Positions 48,495-62,355 of a stretch of 64,000 nucleotides of DNA are shown piece after piece (position 1 is the first letter of the stretch; each line of letters opens with the position of its first letter). The notes under the pieces were generated by a model. It was not told the origin of the DNA. It saw only the letters and a list, made by a program, of their open reading frames with translations, and searched no databases. The position numbers and the translations under genes were made by a program. The stretch is taken from the NCBI GenBank assembly GCA_013397115.1, contig VWZW01004024.1:1255683-1319682 (forward strand), read 5' to 3'. The stretch is from Edolisoma coerulescens (Eukaryota; Chordata; Aves; Passeriformes; Campephagidae).

Positions 48495-49489
48495 TAAGAC
48501 GAATTTTCTTCACCTCATTTTGTGACACATGTTAAGGCATATATATTGGTCCCTCTCAATGGCCAAAATTGAATGCTCTTGTTGGTTCTTTTGGTGCTTT
48601 TTTTCCCCCACATCTTGCTGTTAGTATTTACCAACCTTCAGTTTCAGTGACTAGGTACTTTTTTGGTGCAAAAACTAGTACTAAATTTATACTATTTATA
48701 TATATATATATATTTTAAATATTAACTGCTCAAAAAGATCCCAATGTACCTGAAAAAGCAAGAAGCAGATTTTGACAACACTTTCTACTTGTCCAAGTAG
48801 CAAAGCGAACAGTATAAAAACATTTCTGAGGACAGTTGGTACAAGGGCCCTGTTTGGTGGCAGTTTTCTCTGGAACAGCAATCACGGTGTACTCTTGGAT
48901 TTTTTAATATTACCCTCTACTTGGAGAGTGATAGATTTAAAATACTCTCAGTCTTGAGAATTTTAGTTGTTTACTTGAGCAATTTGAAGGGAATTGTAGT
49001 TGAAATCTTCAGCTCCTTGATGGTGTCCCTTGAAATGCAGGCTCCTTGTTTGTCATCTATTCGATATTCCTTGTCATTTTTTTTATTTGTATGTAAAGGA
49101 AAAAGACATCCAGCGCTGTTCTGGGAAAGAAAAGCCTTCAATATCTTTTTCCTGCAGCGTGAACAGAACTAATTTGACAGCAATTACAGCACCAGGGCTC
49201 TGAGGAGAGGGACTGAGTGACTCCCATCCTTTCACACAGCATCACTTCTCTATGAGTGGCAAAACAACAATGTCCAGAGCCTAATACTGCCCAGAGGTGG
49301 GAGTTTTATCAAGGGTAATACAGCCCCTAGTAACTGTGGAATTGCCCTTTTTTTGCAGCTGTGTACAAACCTACCAGGGAACCATGAGGAGATGTGGGTG
49401 GATGACGGGCTGAGTAGCTCAAGGTGCCACAGGATATTGTCCCAGAGGGAGCATCCCAGCAATAGTCTGGGGAACAGACTCATTGTGGC
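48495..49489. other. Intergenic sequence
   Basis: Contains a TA microsatellite at 48696-48714; otherwise nothing recognised. Confidence 0.6.
48696..48714. repeat. (TA)n microsatellite
   Basis: Uninterrupted TA dinucleotides next to other AT-rich sequence. Confidence 0.85.
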
Positions 49490-49684
49490 CTTCTTCCCTG
49501 TGAGGTTGGTGAGGCCCTGGCACAGGGTGCCCAGAGAAGCTGTGAATGCCCCATCCTTGGAAGTGTTCAAGGCCAGGTTGGACGGGGCTTTGAGCAACCT
49601 GGGATAGTGGAAGGTGTCCTGCCCACAGCAGGGGGGTGGGATGAGATGTTCTTTAAGGTCCCTCCCAACCCAAACCATTCCATG
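49490..49684 (+). mobile_element. CR1 LINE 3' end, plus orientation
   Basis: Contains GGTGAGGCCCTGGCACAGG, GGAAGTGTTCAAGGCCAGG, TTCTTTAAGGTCCCTCCC and the CAAACCATTCCATG end. Truncated, about 195 bp. Confidence 0.94.
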
Positions 49685-52216
49685 CTTCCCTGAGTACTTT
49701 AGAGCTCACAGAGGAAGCTCACTCATCTCTAACCTCCCGTGCTTCTTTCCAAGCAAAGAATGCCGGAATTTAAATAAAAGGTACCCTGTCATATTCAGAG
49801 TAAAAGATTAAATATTGGAAGGCAAGAGCATGATTTGGATGTTTAAGAGGTCTTATAAAAATCATCCCAAGAATTCTTTAAATAGAATTTAAACTGATAG
49901 CATATGAAGCCATGAATTCTCAGCTCCTATTTTCACTGTTAATATTGTATAACTAAAGCCAGATCCAGCAAAAAAAGGATTCTTTTCATGGGAGGAGCAT
50001 AATTTTAGCACAGCTGCCCCAGAAACACACAGGGCCAAGCTCTGCTCACAGTTGCCTCTGGAGATAGCTGGGTTTAATGCATTTGCAGGAGCCATGTGGA
50101 GAAAATCTCTGGCATGCTGTTACTAATTTCATTTGTGGAAGATGAGATAAATATTAATGAATATAAACAACTATTAAATGTAGACTCACCAGTTAAATAA
50201 CTGTGCTGACTGAATTAGTGTGCAGAGAGGTACTTTGTAGTCAGGACAATGTTCAGCTGGAATGATGCTTTCTGAAAGGCAGTTTCTGTGAGTTTATCAT
50301 TTTGTTATTGCTACCTGAAAAACCTTCTGTTGAAGTTGTGAGCCTGCAGACATTTTTTCTTCACATCAAGGTAATTTCCATCCCTTTTTTCTGCTCCTCA
50401 CTGCTTCCTTGGCAGCGCTGATCAAAGTGTCTGAGGGGTGCCTGGTGAGCAGCCCTTTATTATTTCAACTAGGACCAGATTTTGGACCCAGAACACTGCA
50501 TGGCCTCCTAAACAGCTGCTGCAGCTCTGATGAGGAACAGGAGTAAATAACTGAGGCTTGGAGGATATAGAAATTAGCTGACAGAAATAAAATAACATGC
50601 AGCTAATTCGTGCTGCCTCCCCATGGCTCCTGCTTAAAAAGATTTTAAAATACTGAAAAGTGTCAAAAGAATCAGAATCTATTATGCAACAGTAGGAAAT
50701 ACTGAAGCTGTTCTTTAAATAGCCAGTGACACAGAAGATTTTTGTGTGCTTTTCTGGGGGTTACTGTTCCTTTTGAAATCATAAAATAGGTTGCTACTTT
50801 ATTCCTTAGCCTTCATAGTAGTGGGAACTAAAAGCTGGAGGTACACACTGTGTGTAGATATATAAATTCTGTGATTCTCTGCATCCTGTAGTGAAGAATA
50901 GGCATCATATAATGTGCAATTACAGAAAATTGTAGACGTTTTAACAAATTGATAATCAGAAAATGTCATTTATCATGGAAGTCGATGTATAGTGCTCATT
51001 TATTTATTAAGTATACCAGGAGGATAGGGAAAATTGAGGATGAGAAGTCTGCTGGAGGCTGTATCCGTCATAGAAGAGGATTAGCTAAGAGGGTGCTCAG
51101 GAGGGTGGGTTGCTTCACTCACCTTGCTCTCAACAGTCAGGACTTGAACCTGATGCTCTAAAAGCAGTGGGATGTTTCTAATTGAACTGAATACTTCTAT
51201 GACCTCTTTGGCAGCTCTTGCATTTCACTTGGCTTTGCTTTTAAATTGCTGCGGGTTTGTTTTGGTGGTTTTCTCCCTCCCTGGAGCTGGAATTACAAAT
51301 TTGCCATATAACATTTAGTGACAGATGGAGTGTTGGATTGTTGGGAACGAGCTTTTGGTGACACTGACCTAAGGTGCCACTACTCAGTGAATAACAACAC
51401 TTCTCCCTTTGTAACCCTGTGCTTAGTTTATTCTCTAAACCTGCACGAAAAATGCATTTTGCTTCGTCATGATCCATTAACATAAGAAATACTTGTTCTG
51501 ACTGTGACAACCCTTCCTTTCAGTGGTCCTGGTAATCACAACAAATGAGGTCAGCATTTCCCTTGGTCCTCCTCACGCTGTTAATGTCCATGTGGGATAA
51601 TCATGGGGACAGAAAGATGTATCAAAAATGTCAAGAAGGCCAAAATGTTTATTTTTCATAGTTGTCATTGTTAGAAAGTTCAAGAGAAGGAAGTGCTGAG
51701 TAGCATTGCTGGTGATAATGACAAATAGTGAAGGTCTCTGCTTAGAATAGAGGGGAAAAAATTACATTCAAGAAGGCTCTTGGGAAATCAGGGAGTCTCA
51801 AGCTGCTTTGGTGGCAGGAATTTTAATAAAGAGCTGTGAAGTGATTTCAGAATAGTTTGCGGTGATTTCTGATAAATTTGGGTGGATAGGTGAGGAACCT
51901 GACTGCTGTAAAACTCGTTCAGTATCTGTCTCTAGAAGGAAGAAAGGGGACCTGGGTAATTACAGATCAGTTTAATTTTCATTTGCAGGAGGAAAAAAAA
52001 CCTGAAAAAAAGCACAGGTCTGGAAGGTACTGGACAGGTAAAACCATGTGGTTGTTTGGGGAAGTGTCATCTCAAACCAGAGGAATGTCATCCTCTGACA
52101 AGATTAAAAGTTTTTATTGCTAGGGGAGAGACACTATGTGACAGATACCAACTCTTTTGGGCATGGTCATACTATGCTAGACTCAGGATGAAACTGGTTG
52201 CAAAATGGTTGGACAA
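49685..52216. other. Intergenic sequence, possible old LINE remnant near 51.9-52.0 kb
   Basis: No gene is recognisable. Around 51940-51990 the run GGGTAATTACAGATCAGTTT resembles the NYRPVSL segment of LINE reverse transcriptase, but it is too decayed to call firmly. Confidence 0.4.
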
Positions 52217-52540
52217 TCATAGAATCATGGAACGGTTTGGGCTGGAAGGCACCTTAAAGATAATCTTATTCCAACCCCTCTGCCACAGGCAAGGACACCT
52301 TCCACTAGACCAGGTTCCTTAGGGCCCCATCCAGCCTGGCCTTGAACACTTCCAGGGATGGGACAACCTGTGCCAGGGCCTCACCCCCCGTACTGGGAAG
52401 AATTTCTTCTTAATATCTGATCTAAATTTATCTTCCTTCATCTTAAAGCCCTTCTACATTGTCCTGTCACTACATGCTGGTGTGAAAAGTCCCTCTCCAA
52501 CCTTCTTGTAAGCTCCTTTTTAGGTACTGGAAGGCTGCTA
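52217..52540 (-). mobile_element. CR1 LINE 3' fragment, minus orientation
   Basis: It starts at ATCATAGAATCATGGAACGG, then GGCTGGAAGGCACCTTAAAG, CCTTGAACACTTCCAGGGAT and CATTGTCCTGTCACTACATG. Confidence 0.95.
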
Positions 52541-55346
52541 TAAGGTAAATTAAACGGGTATTTTCAGGTCCCAGGAACATTTAATTCAATCTGGGATGGT
52601 GAATAGAAAATGCTTCCTTTGTGATCAAACTAGTACAAATTTGAGAATCTGTAGGCTAGTGGGAGAGGTTTCAAGCCTTGATAAATTGAAAAATGGTAAT
52701 GGAAAACCTGGGAAAAACATGCAATTAGTGTGAGATGTTGTATTTGGAGGAAGCAGCCCTACGGTCAGCAGCAGACACTGGCTGTTGTGCCAGCAGAAGC
52801 TGCTGCTGCTGAACCTGGGTCACAAGCTGAACATGAGTCAACAAACTCAGCCTATTGTGCAAAGGCAAACACCACGCTGGGGTGTAAACTGTCATGCAGA
52901 CAGCAAAACACACACTGCTGGCTCCTCTTGCTGCTCTCACCCACAATCCCCAATTTGGGGGTTTGGAGCAGTGTTCCTGAGGAGACCCTGTGTGCTGCCG
53001 TAATCCTGCACTGGGCCAGCCAAGAGCAGAGCTGCTGCCTCATGACCCGGCTGCTGAATGGGCCTGTCTGACACAGAAAAGCTGCTTCCTCCTGCCTGCC
53101 TGCCTGCCTGCCAGCAGGGAAGGCAGAGACTGATGTGAGAGAGCAGTGGGGTGAATAAATGGGGTTCCCTTTTGGGTGCTGTGCGTGGTGCTGCCCTGGC
53201 CCACGCAGAGGTGACCTGGTATGCCAGTGTGCTGTGACAGTCTGTGACCACTCCAGCTTCTTTAGCAGATGTCCATGTTTTCTAAGATGGAGAGATGCTC
53301 ATACTCAGATAGTTGTGGAAGTCCATTATTTTTTTTTTCTTGATCTCATTGCATATTTCTCTTACTTTTAACCATACATTCCCAGAGGATGACCGTGTTC
53401 CCAATACTGGATTTTTAGGGAGATGTTATTTACACAGTACCTTGTTGCATACTGTGGGTGCTGCCTGAAGTCCACAGGACTCCTGGGAATTGCATCCACA
53501 CTGTCTTTGCAGTCAGTCTGAGATCAGAATGGGTCTGGATCAACTCCTCTTGTCCGTGCAGTGTGGAGTGTCAGAACATCTCATTTGCCAGCTGCCAGGA
53601 AAACAGTGTCTGTGCAAAGGCAGGTGATGGAACACCCTGAAATACAACCCCCTCTCTGCGGGTCACCTTGTTTGGACATATTTGGTCATGTACAAGGGGA
53701 CTGCAAGATATCCAGAATTTGGGCCATAAATACAGATTTATGGCTTTAAACCACAGCAAGGGCAGGTAGGTTTTAACAAGATACTAGACCAGGCTTTCGA
53801 ATGCTTTTGCCTTAAGGAGAGGCTCCTTAAGACATCCAAAGAATCTTTTCTGGCTTTGTAGCATTGCCAGGAGCAGAAAGGTCGGTCTCCAATGCTCCCC
53901 GCAGCAGCTCCTTAACAGCACTCAGTTGCTGTTTTCTGCCTCCATGAGTATTTCCTGGAGAATTTTCAGACCTTCCCAACTCATAGCTATTTATAAGGGA
54001 CTTTCTGCTGGCTCCCAGTGTGGCTCTGGGTTTTGCTGGGCTGCACTAATGGAAATGTGAAAGATAAATTAACCTGCAGGTGCTTAGTCAGAGCTGGCAT
54101 GTGGTTTTCCAGGCATCGGAGCCAATTCTCAGGGTCAAAGTGTCTGCACTGCCTTTGGCCAAGTGTCTGGATGGTGGCCAGTGTCATGAGAGCAGCTAAT
54201 TACAGCAGTCTGGGCAGTGGACAGGCATCACTTGCTTCTTGGCCTCTCATTCTTTGCCAAATGGTGCTGGGGTCACACCGACTTCCACAGGGGGGAAAGA
54301 CACATGTATCCTTTCTCCAAGTGCACTGCTCTTTGAACAGAGGCTCAGCAGTGTTCCCAGGTGTTAGTTTAGCAATGCAAGGGCTAAACAAACAGCAGCA
54401 GATAGGATGGCCCCCGTTGTTGTGTTCCACAAAGCCGTGATACGACTCCAGAACACATTTTGCAGAGTGGCTGCTCACAGTGGGTTGGTTTGAGTGATCG
54501 GGGAGGAAATGAGGGAGCAGCAGGATCGCTGTTGTATCCTTCTCAGTTCTGATTAGGAAGGAGCACTGGAAGATGATGGCTCACCTCTGAGCTCTGTGTG
54601 CTGCTGCTGCAGCAAGGGTAAATACAGAATCAATAGCAGGTTTTAGAACACTTTTTTTCCCCCAGAAATGTTTTGCCAAGACTGTTGCTCCCAGGGGCAT
54701 TTATTTTAGGAGAGAGGTTATCTCAGGAGTCATTTCCCAGGAGACTTCTCTTTTATGTGATGTTTTAGCAAGAAAGACCTTCTCCAGAGACTGAGCTTTC
54801 TCTCAGGGGATTAATGTTTTGCAGAACATTTCCTTGCATGTTTCAAAAAATCAATTTCTGTCCCCATTTATTTGAAAACAACACCTCATATCAGTTGTAG
54901 CCTCCAGTCTGTGATGTGGTGGCCTCCTTCACCTCCCAGGCTGGACTTCAGGTGGACAGGAGTCATCTTGCTCTCTGCAGCCAGTGCCTGTGATCAGTGC
55001 TGCCCTTGGCTTGGGCTCTGCTACAGGTACTCAAAGCCCTGGGTCACCAGGCTTTCTGGAAGTCTCATCCCTCACTGCTTTAGGATAAGTGTCCAGGAAT
55101 ATGGCCCCAGGCTCAGGGAATAGTGGAGTCAGAGGCCACAGAAGCATCCACAATTCAGTCCTTTTACTCTTGGTTTCCCCACAGGAATGACTTTGACTTT
55201 GCTGCCATTTGCAAGCCCAGTTTAGCCATTAAAGGGCTGACAAATTCAAAGCCAAAGAGGGCACAGTGTTGTGCTGTTTCCCACCAGTGCCAGCACTGTG
55301 TGATAAATACATATTATAATATTGGCTTTCTGCAAATATTTCAATA
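52541..55346. other. Intergenic sequence
   Basis: Contains a short CCTG repeat (53091-53112). No gene, RNA or repeat family is otherwise recognised; the open frames are under 145 residues and lack family signatures. Confidence 0.6.
53091..53112. repeat. (CCTG)n microsatellite
   Basis: Five tandem CCTG units. Confidence 0.85.
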
Positions 55347-55349
55347 GAT

Positions 55350-55914
55350 GTTATATGTGTAATGTTAAAATAGCTTTGCTATAAAGATATAGGTTTTTTG
55401 TAATGCCTTTATTTCTGTTATTAACTAGACTAAGACATAGTAGTAAAATAGCTGATACAGTTATGGTTGTGGTAATTGAACTGTCTGCTTGGTTGGATAA
55501 CATCCAATGAATGTATGATGCAGACCCCAGCTATGGGTATGCCAGCTATCAGGAACCACGGTCTGCAGAACCCACGGACCGAGGCTCCAGCTGGAGGTGA
55601 TAATAAAAACTGACTAAAACCACAGCCAAGAAACGCGCGTGCTCTAAGAAGGCGGACCCGAGGAGGAGCCAGGCTAAACAGTTCCTGGAACATGTAAAAT
55701 AGTTTGGGGAAAGTTTGACTATGTATAATTGTTTATGAATATGCATTATGCTGATGCAATAGCACAGGTATGTAAAGGGTGTCTCCGGAATAGCAGGTGT
55801 GCTCTTGGCCGAGAGCCAGGGGTACTCAGCGTGCTGTAACTTTGCTTTATCTTTGTCCCCTATTGTCCTTTTATTAAACTTTTAAATTTTATCAGGAGAG
55901 TGAACCTCGTTTTT
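55350..55914 (+). mobile_element. Probable LTR of an endogenous retrovirus, boundaries approximate
   Basis: The block runs from about TGTTATATGTGTAATG to GAACCTCGTTTTTCACA. It shows LTR architecture in plus orientation: a U3-like segment rich in short direct motifs, ATATGCATTATGCTGATGC before a TATGTAAAGG box, then GTGCTCTTGGCCGAGAG, an ATTAAA signal near 55873 and a short U5-like tail. I could not find a matching target duplication, so the ends may be off by some bases or the duplication has decayed. No internal genes are present. Confidence 0.65.
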
Positions 55915-58730
55915 CACATCTGCCACGTGATGATTTCTGGAGCTGAAAGACCTTTTAAGTGCAGGGTTGTCTGAGAAACCCTGGAGTGACTGGCTCTGGG
56001 GTTTCCATTTCCAATGCTGGGGATTGCTGGATTCCCAGCCTGGTTGAAGTAGGGCAGAGAATGTGAGTGGAAGGGGAAAGAAATGTCACGGGCCCGCTGT
56101 CACAGGGGGAGCTGTCTGCCCCTGCGGGGGCTGGACTTCCTGAGGTGGATCCAAGCCATCAGGCTTCACAGCCAGGACGAGCTGCTAATTTCAGTCGTGG
56201 CACTGCCCCAGCTGCCCTGCTTGGAAAAATGCTTGAGTTTTGTTTGTGTCGTGTTTTGCGGGTGCCCCATCCACCACGGGGGACATCTCTGTGAGCAGAG
56301 GGCCAGCACTAATGCCATCCCGTGTGGCTGGGAATGAATTCATCCTTTATTCCATGCTCTCCATCCCTGCTGGGCCCGAAGCCCTGCCCCACTCACAGGC
56401 GGGCAGAGATGCTGCCATTTGCAGCTCCGCACCCTGGTGCCTCTAATCCGGGAGGAAACCTGGCCCATGGAGCCGCAAGCACAAGACCTCTATTCTTAGC
56501 CTGGAAAGCCTCAAAGCTGGTTCTTTGGGGTGTGGGGCGATGAATATGCAGTTGCAGGAGCTCTCACAAAGCCTTCAGCTGGGAGCAGATGCTCCTCTCC
56601 CGTTGGATCTGTAGTCTTCGCTGCAGCTTTTCACAGTTACATAAATATGGCCTATTTTCCCCTTACAAATTAACATCTTGCTCGATAAGTTTAGGCTTTT
56701 GCACGCATACGAAACAAACCTGCTTTTTCACATGCAGCTGGGTCACCCAGGGAGAAGCTGTCCCTGCCCCTATAAAGCTGGGGGCACCTTTACAATGATG
56801 ACAGACAGTGGTGCTGACAGTGTTCCCTTGCAGGTCCTGGACAGCACCCTGCAAATCATCTCAGAGGCCTTGCCCTTTTTTCTTCCCTCTGGGAGAGTCA
56901 GACCCCAGCCTAGGAGGCTGCCAGAGGGTCTGTCCTCCTGCAGATTGGAAGTTTGGCTGCATGCCTTGGGGCACGGAGCAGACAGCTCCTCACTCCCCAC
57001 AAGAGGCAGATGTGGGGATTATTTTCCCCAAAGATGGTTCTTGCCCACCTCCCCCCTCCCCAATGTACTGGGAGATGGCACTGCAGTGTATCCGCATTAA
57101 AAACAGCTGTACAGAGAATGGATGTCACTTGGTAATCTCGCAGCCCTGGGGTGTAGGAAAGCTGTGCATCCTCAGAGACTCCTGGCAGCTTTGTTAGTGA
57201 TTTAAGTAATACAGATGCAGAGAGCTGCAAGAGAGATGCCCACACCCTCCTTTGCAGTGATATTGCTCCTGATTTTAACATCTTGAAGAGATTCAGCTCC
57301 CCAGCACCACTGGGATCTCTCTGGGATGGGGAAACAATCATGATCTTTATATAGCATCGAACCTCAGCTTCTTGCTCCTCTTGTGGTGGGAATAAGGATT
57401 GGATACCTGGTTATAGGCCCTGAAGTGATCATCCCTTGGGCCTTGAATGTGCTGCTTCAGGCAGAGAAGCCATCCACATATATGGATCCACAGCGAGACC
57501 TTTTCTATTGAAGGGCTGATGGAATGCTGAGACTTGAAATACATTCTGGCAGCTCCTGGCAGAGTGACCCATGAGGGGGAGGTTTCCTGGAGCTGGGTGC
57601 CATCTGCTCCGTCCTGAGGCCAGTGGAGCAGGCAGGCAGTCAGGGTACTGGATTTTGGCTCAGTAAATAGTAGGACTGCTCCTATCCTCTGCTGTAGGAA
57701 TGCATGTGATCCCAGGTGAGTCTTGAAGGTGTGTTACTGAACACAGCCACTCGGGGATGGGCCTGGTGTACTGCCAGGTTAACTGCTGGGGAGGGTATTG
57801 ATTTGGAAATTCTGCACTTGTAATTCCATGCATCACCTATTGATTTCTATTAACAATAGAAATATTGTTAATACTTCCGTGGCTAGAGATCCATGTGTCT
57901 GCAAACACCAGTGGGAAACCTTGGAGTAAAACAGGTGACTGGGGGTTTTGGGGAGGGTATAATACCTCAAGCATCTGACTTGACTTTCATTTTAATTCTT
58001 CTGACTGAACTGAGCTCCCCCAGGCAAGACCCAGACCCTCTGAGTGGCAAAGCACTGGAGAAGAGGAGGGGAAGAGGTTTGGGAGCTTTCAAAAAGCTGA
58101 AAAAGGCATGAAGTACAAAGCTCTCACTTCCTTCCAGAGGGGCACACGCTTCTAGCATGTGATGCTTTAGAAAAATAAAATCTGTGGAGTGAGGAATTGG
58201 TGCCCCTTTGGGAAGGATTCTGGCTGGATCTCTGGATCCCACCGTTTTGGGTCTGTCATTGCAGCAGATCAGCAGTGTCAGGGACTGCAGGCAGCTCTGC
58301 CAGCAGCTTCCTGACAGCATCCAAAAGGGAGGTGTCATGGCTGGAGTGTCTTCCCACCCCCTCAAACAGCCCTGCCAACCCTTTGGATCTGTATCAGCAC
58401 GACCCAGATAATGGGGGTGAGGGGGAGGCTGAGCTTTACGCAGTGCTGGTGCTTTGGGGAGGTGCAACCCACTTTCTGCTCATCTCCATGTAACACTGTC
58501 TCTCAGAGCCCTGGGTCAGGCCAGTCCGATGCCGTCCCTTGGTGTCCCTGGGGAGCACTGGGCTTGGGGATTTTGTTATGTTCAAAGGAAGAAAGGAGTC
58601 ATCCATGAAAAGCAGAACTCTCCATTACTGCAGTCCCTTCCTGCCCTCTAGCACAGCTCTTCCCCTCCCAGGTAAAAGCAAACAAAGGCCACGGAGTCCC
58701 CCATGCCCAGGCAGTTGCTTTCCTTGCTCT
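55915..58730. other. Intergenic sequence
   Basis: Moderately GC-rich, without a recognisable repeat family, exon or RNA gene. The 129-166-residue open frames here are not supported by any family motif or splice context. Confidence 0.6.
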
Positions 58731-59151
58731 GATGGTGCGTAAGGCCCTAATCTATTTCCTGTCCCTTTCCCCCGCGCCCGCGGTCAGCAGCGGATGCTGG
58801 CGAGTTCTCCATGGGCAGCAGCCAGCCTGCGGCAATAATGAGAGCAAGTCAGGCGGTGCCATCCTATACAAGCCTCTGTCTGCTCTGTGTGTGCATCTGC
58901 GAGAGCTCTCGCTCTCCCTTCTCCCCCTTCCCTCTCTTTCCTAACCCCCCTCCTTCCACCAGCTCTTGTTCTTTTCACGAGATGCAGGGCTGGGGAGCCG
59001 GGGAAAGTGGCACAGTGCTGCTGCTCCTACGGAGATAACTGTGGCCGGGCCGGGTCCCTCGCCCTCCCCGATGCACTGGGACTCCGGAGTTTCTCAGGGC
59101 CCCAGTCAGCCGTGTCCATCAAGCACCAAAAGCCACGTAGCTGCAGCACAG
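58731..59151 (+). promoter_or_regulatory. Candidate promoter and 5'UTR exon of an unidentified downstream gene
   Basis: A locally GC-rich block contains a TATA-like TATACAA at 58865-58871, then a pyrimidine-rich leader (CTCTCGCTCTCCCTTCTCCC region), and ends with a good donor CACAG|GTAAGA at 59151/59152. This layout is that of a tissue-restricted vertebrate first exon whose coding exons would lie beyond the window. No protein can be recognised, so strand and identity are inference. It could also be a chance GC-rich segment. Confidence 0.3.
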
Positions 59152-62100
59152 GTAAGATCCAGGAGGGCCTTGGAGGGTGATGAAAGGCCCGATGGTCCTT
59201 CCCTTGGCTACATCCCTGCGGGAGGAGGGATTCTGACTTGCTCCGGCCCCAGTTTCCTGCGGGGAAGGAGGACTCTGCAGGCAAAGTGGGAGGGGAAGGG
59301 TGCTGCTCGGATGTCACCCCTGTTAATGCCACTGCAGTGCTTCTCCCTGTGCATTAATCTTCCCGTGCCATCTTATGAATGGTCAAAGGGACACAGACAC
59401 AACTTGTAATTAATTAGCAGGCGGGGAAAGAACAGCGTTTCTGAGGCTCAGCCCAGCCCTGACTGGGGAGGAGCGGGACTGGTTCTGGGATGATCTCTGT
59501 TACAATGGGATTAACGCTGGGCCTTTGATGCTGGGAGAAAACATCAGCCTATGCTTGTGCCTGCACCTCTGAGATCTTAAACATCTTGGCATCTTCCCCC
59601 CCATCTTCCCCTGCTTTTCTATTGTCGTGGTTTTAAAATGGTGGATTGTGTTTGCTTTGAATATTTGGGTATCTGTGACATTGTGACTAACGTCTGGGCT
59701 GAGCACTGGGGCTGAGCTGGTTAAAAATAAGACTAATTGGAGCGAAAAGAGACCGTGTTGGAGGCAAGAGAGCTGCACTGATCTGAGGCTGGAGCGAAAA
59801 CTTGCAGATGACACAGGCATGTGCACTCTTTGGGGGAAGAACCAGCTAAACTGGGGGCGTTCATTTTCCTGCTGCTGTGATGGTGGGGCTGCTGTAACTC
59901 ATGGAGACCCCCCCAGTGGTGAGGGTCAGCTCTTTGCTCTCCCATGGGTGGGGCAAATAAACCGCATTTTTTGCACAGCTGACAAATACAAGGGGCCTGT
60001 TGTGTTGGCATCTTCTCCCCGTGGCTGATCCTGGCTGCTGTGCCCCATCCCAGCAGAATGCCGTTGTATTCCTCCATCTGGGGAGCCCACAGGTTGTATA
60101 ATGAATGGGCTGAGCTTCCTCTGTCCTGCTGTGCTGCCCTTCTCTCGTCCCTGCAGCCCCGAGAGCAGCGCTGGGAGAAGCCTGGGCTCTTGCCCTACCC
60201 CCCTTCCATGTGGCTCTGGGGACATTGCCCGGGCCTTAGGGCTGAGCTGGCTCAGGCTTTGGCAGAGTTTAGGGAGCATCTCTCTCCAGCCTGACAGGAC
60301 ACGGGCACTGATGGCAGCCACTCTCCCGAGGAGAAATTAGTGCTGGATGCAGCAGACATTTTTGTGAAAGAACCACCGTCTGCTGGAGAAAGAGGATGAG
60401 CTCATCTCACTCACCTCATTTATATTTTGGTTAAGGCTACAGCAGCAGCCTCCAGAGATGAAAGAGAAATCCCAGCTCACCCTCGTGGCTAACTCTGTAT
60501 TTCATCCTACAAATACCCATTCAGCTGCTCCTGTGTTTAAAGTTAAGCACGTGCTCAGGTGTTTTGCTGTGATGGGAGTGACCTCCCCGTGGCACGCTGT
60601 GTATCCCTAGGGCAGTTAATGGCCCCAGGAAATCCTTGCTGTGGGACCTGGATGCCCTGCAGGCCCCAGTCTTTGGAATAACAGCGATAAGAGCAGAGCA
60701 GTGTAGACCTTGTTCATCACAAATGGCTTTGGGACTGCAACCCCGAGGTCTCGGGCTGATTTTTAACACTCAATAAACAGCTAGTTTGCAGTATTTAGCT
60801 CACAAAGTGCAGGCTGTTTGCAAGCACCTCGGATGATCTCCCAGCAGAAAATTAACCCTATCCATCAGCAAGCCGCGCTCCCTGACCTGTGCCGAGCATC
60901 AGATCTCAATCAAACCCTGTAAGGGATGGAGAATCCATGGCAGGGGATCATTGTGGAGCTCTGTCTGTCGGGGTGGATCTGTCCCAGCTTCCCAGCCATG
61001 CACAGAGCTGCGTTCCAGCCACTGCCATATTGACAGCAGCAGCACTGCTGAAAGCTGGGAGGGCTCCAAGGCTGCACAGAGCAGCTCCGTGTCAACTCCA
61101 ATCCTTTCTGCCTCCCTGCTCCGTGCTCACAGCATCCTCCCCAAAGCACAGGCAGAGCCATGGCACGTTCCTTTCCGTGGAGCTGCTCCTGGGCATGACA
61201 GCACATTTCCTCAGAGAACAATTATGAAATTGTAATAAAGTGTTTTAAAGGGGAAATTCTTCCCTTTGATTCCTGCCTGCCCTTCTCAGCCTGGAGCTTC
61301 CTGCCCTGCTTTGCTGTTAGTTTTGTGTCCTACCTGCCCGGAGGAATTTGGGAGGGAGCAGGGAGCGCAGGCCAGGAGCCATCTCGCAGCAGAAGCATCT
61401 GTTCTGCTGCAGCAATCGCTGTGCCCAGGAGCCACAAACATGGCCAGGAGACACTTCTATCATTGACATGGGAGAATTTAAATAGCTGCCATGCTCTCGA
61501 GCTAAGGCACAGGCACAACTGTGGATCTCACTTTACGTAACTCATTTTTATTTTTAAACATATTCTCTCATTTTCAAGGGGAGTTTGATTCAGTGGGTGT
61601 CTCCCATCTCCTGCCTTGCCACGTGCGGTGGCTTCCCCGATCAACCCCCCATCCAGCTGCTTGGTCTCCTCACCTGTCCCTGAAACTCTGGCTCCCCCTG
61701 TTTCACCTTTTGGGATTTCCTCCCTGCCAGGTCTGACATGGAGAATGATTTGAGGTTTAAGATGAACAGATAAATTGACTGCTTTAAAACATTCTGAGCT
61801 TCATCTGTGGATATTTCCTGGTGCTACTGGAGATCTTTTTTTAGAAAGGGTTTCTGTTTGCAATTAAGGTAAGTGTGTGGTTTGTTTTGTAGTTTAGCAA
61901 GTGATCTACATCAGTCATAATTCCTTCCTTCCAAGGCAGTCACCTTGTGCTGGACCAAGTGTGTTTTCAGACAAGACAGCAGGGCAGGCTGGCACAGTGA
62001 ATAGCTGGATGCAAGTTACAAGTCATTTGCTGCCGGGTTTAATTGCAAACAGTAGTGGAGAACAGCAGTCGTTGGAGACTGATTAATTAATTACTAATCT

Positions 62101-62355
62101 GAATTCCTGTGGGGTTGGGCCCATATGGATACCATTCTGGATTATGGATAAATTTTGAATGACTATGAAGGAGATCAAATGACACTTTATTCCTTTCAGT
62201 AGTCCAGCAAAAGCCCAAAACCCCCCTGGGTTACAGCAGTGTGGCTGTAGGTTTGTGGTTGAGCTTAAGGCGGGCTTTGCAGCTCACCTGGATTCCCAGA
62301 GCCAGGACTACTGCGGGAGGCCTCCTGTGATTGGCATTTTGCAGTCACAGAGCCT
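59152..62355. other. Intergenic or intronic sequence, nothing recognised
   Basis: No repeat or exon supported. If the candidate first exon at 58731-59151 is real this would be its first intron. Confidence 0.5.

Noticed and set aside
48103..48528. Proline/serine/alanine-rich minus frame and a CAG-repeat frame
   Set aside because: They fall in the LTR at 48046-48488 and reflect its GC-rich U3.
57967..58467. 166-residue minus-strand open frame
   Set aside because: No conserved motif, biased Pro/Leu/Ser composition, no splice signals in frame.
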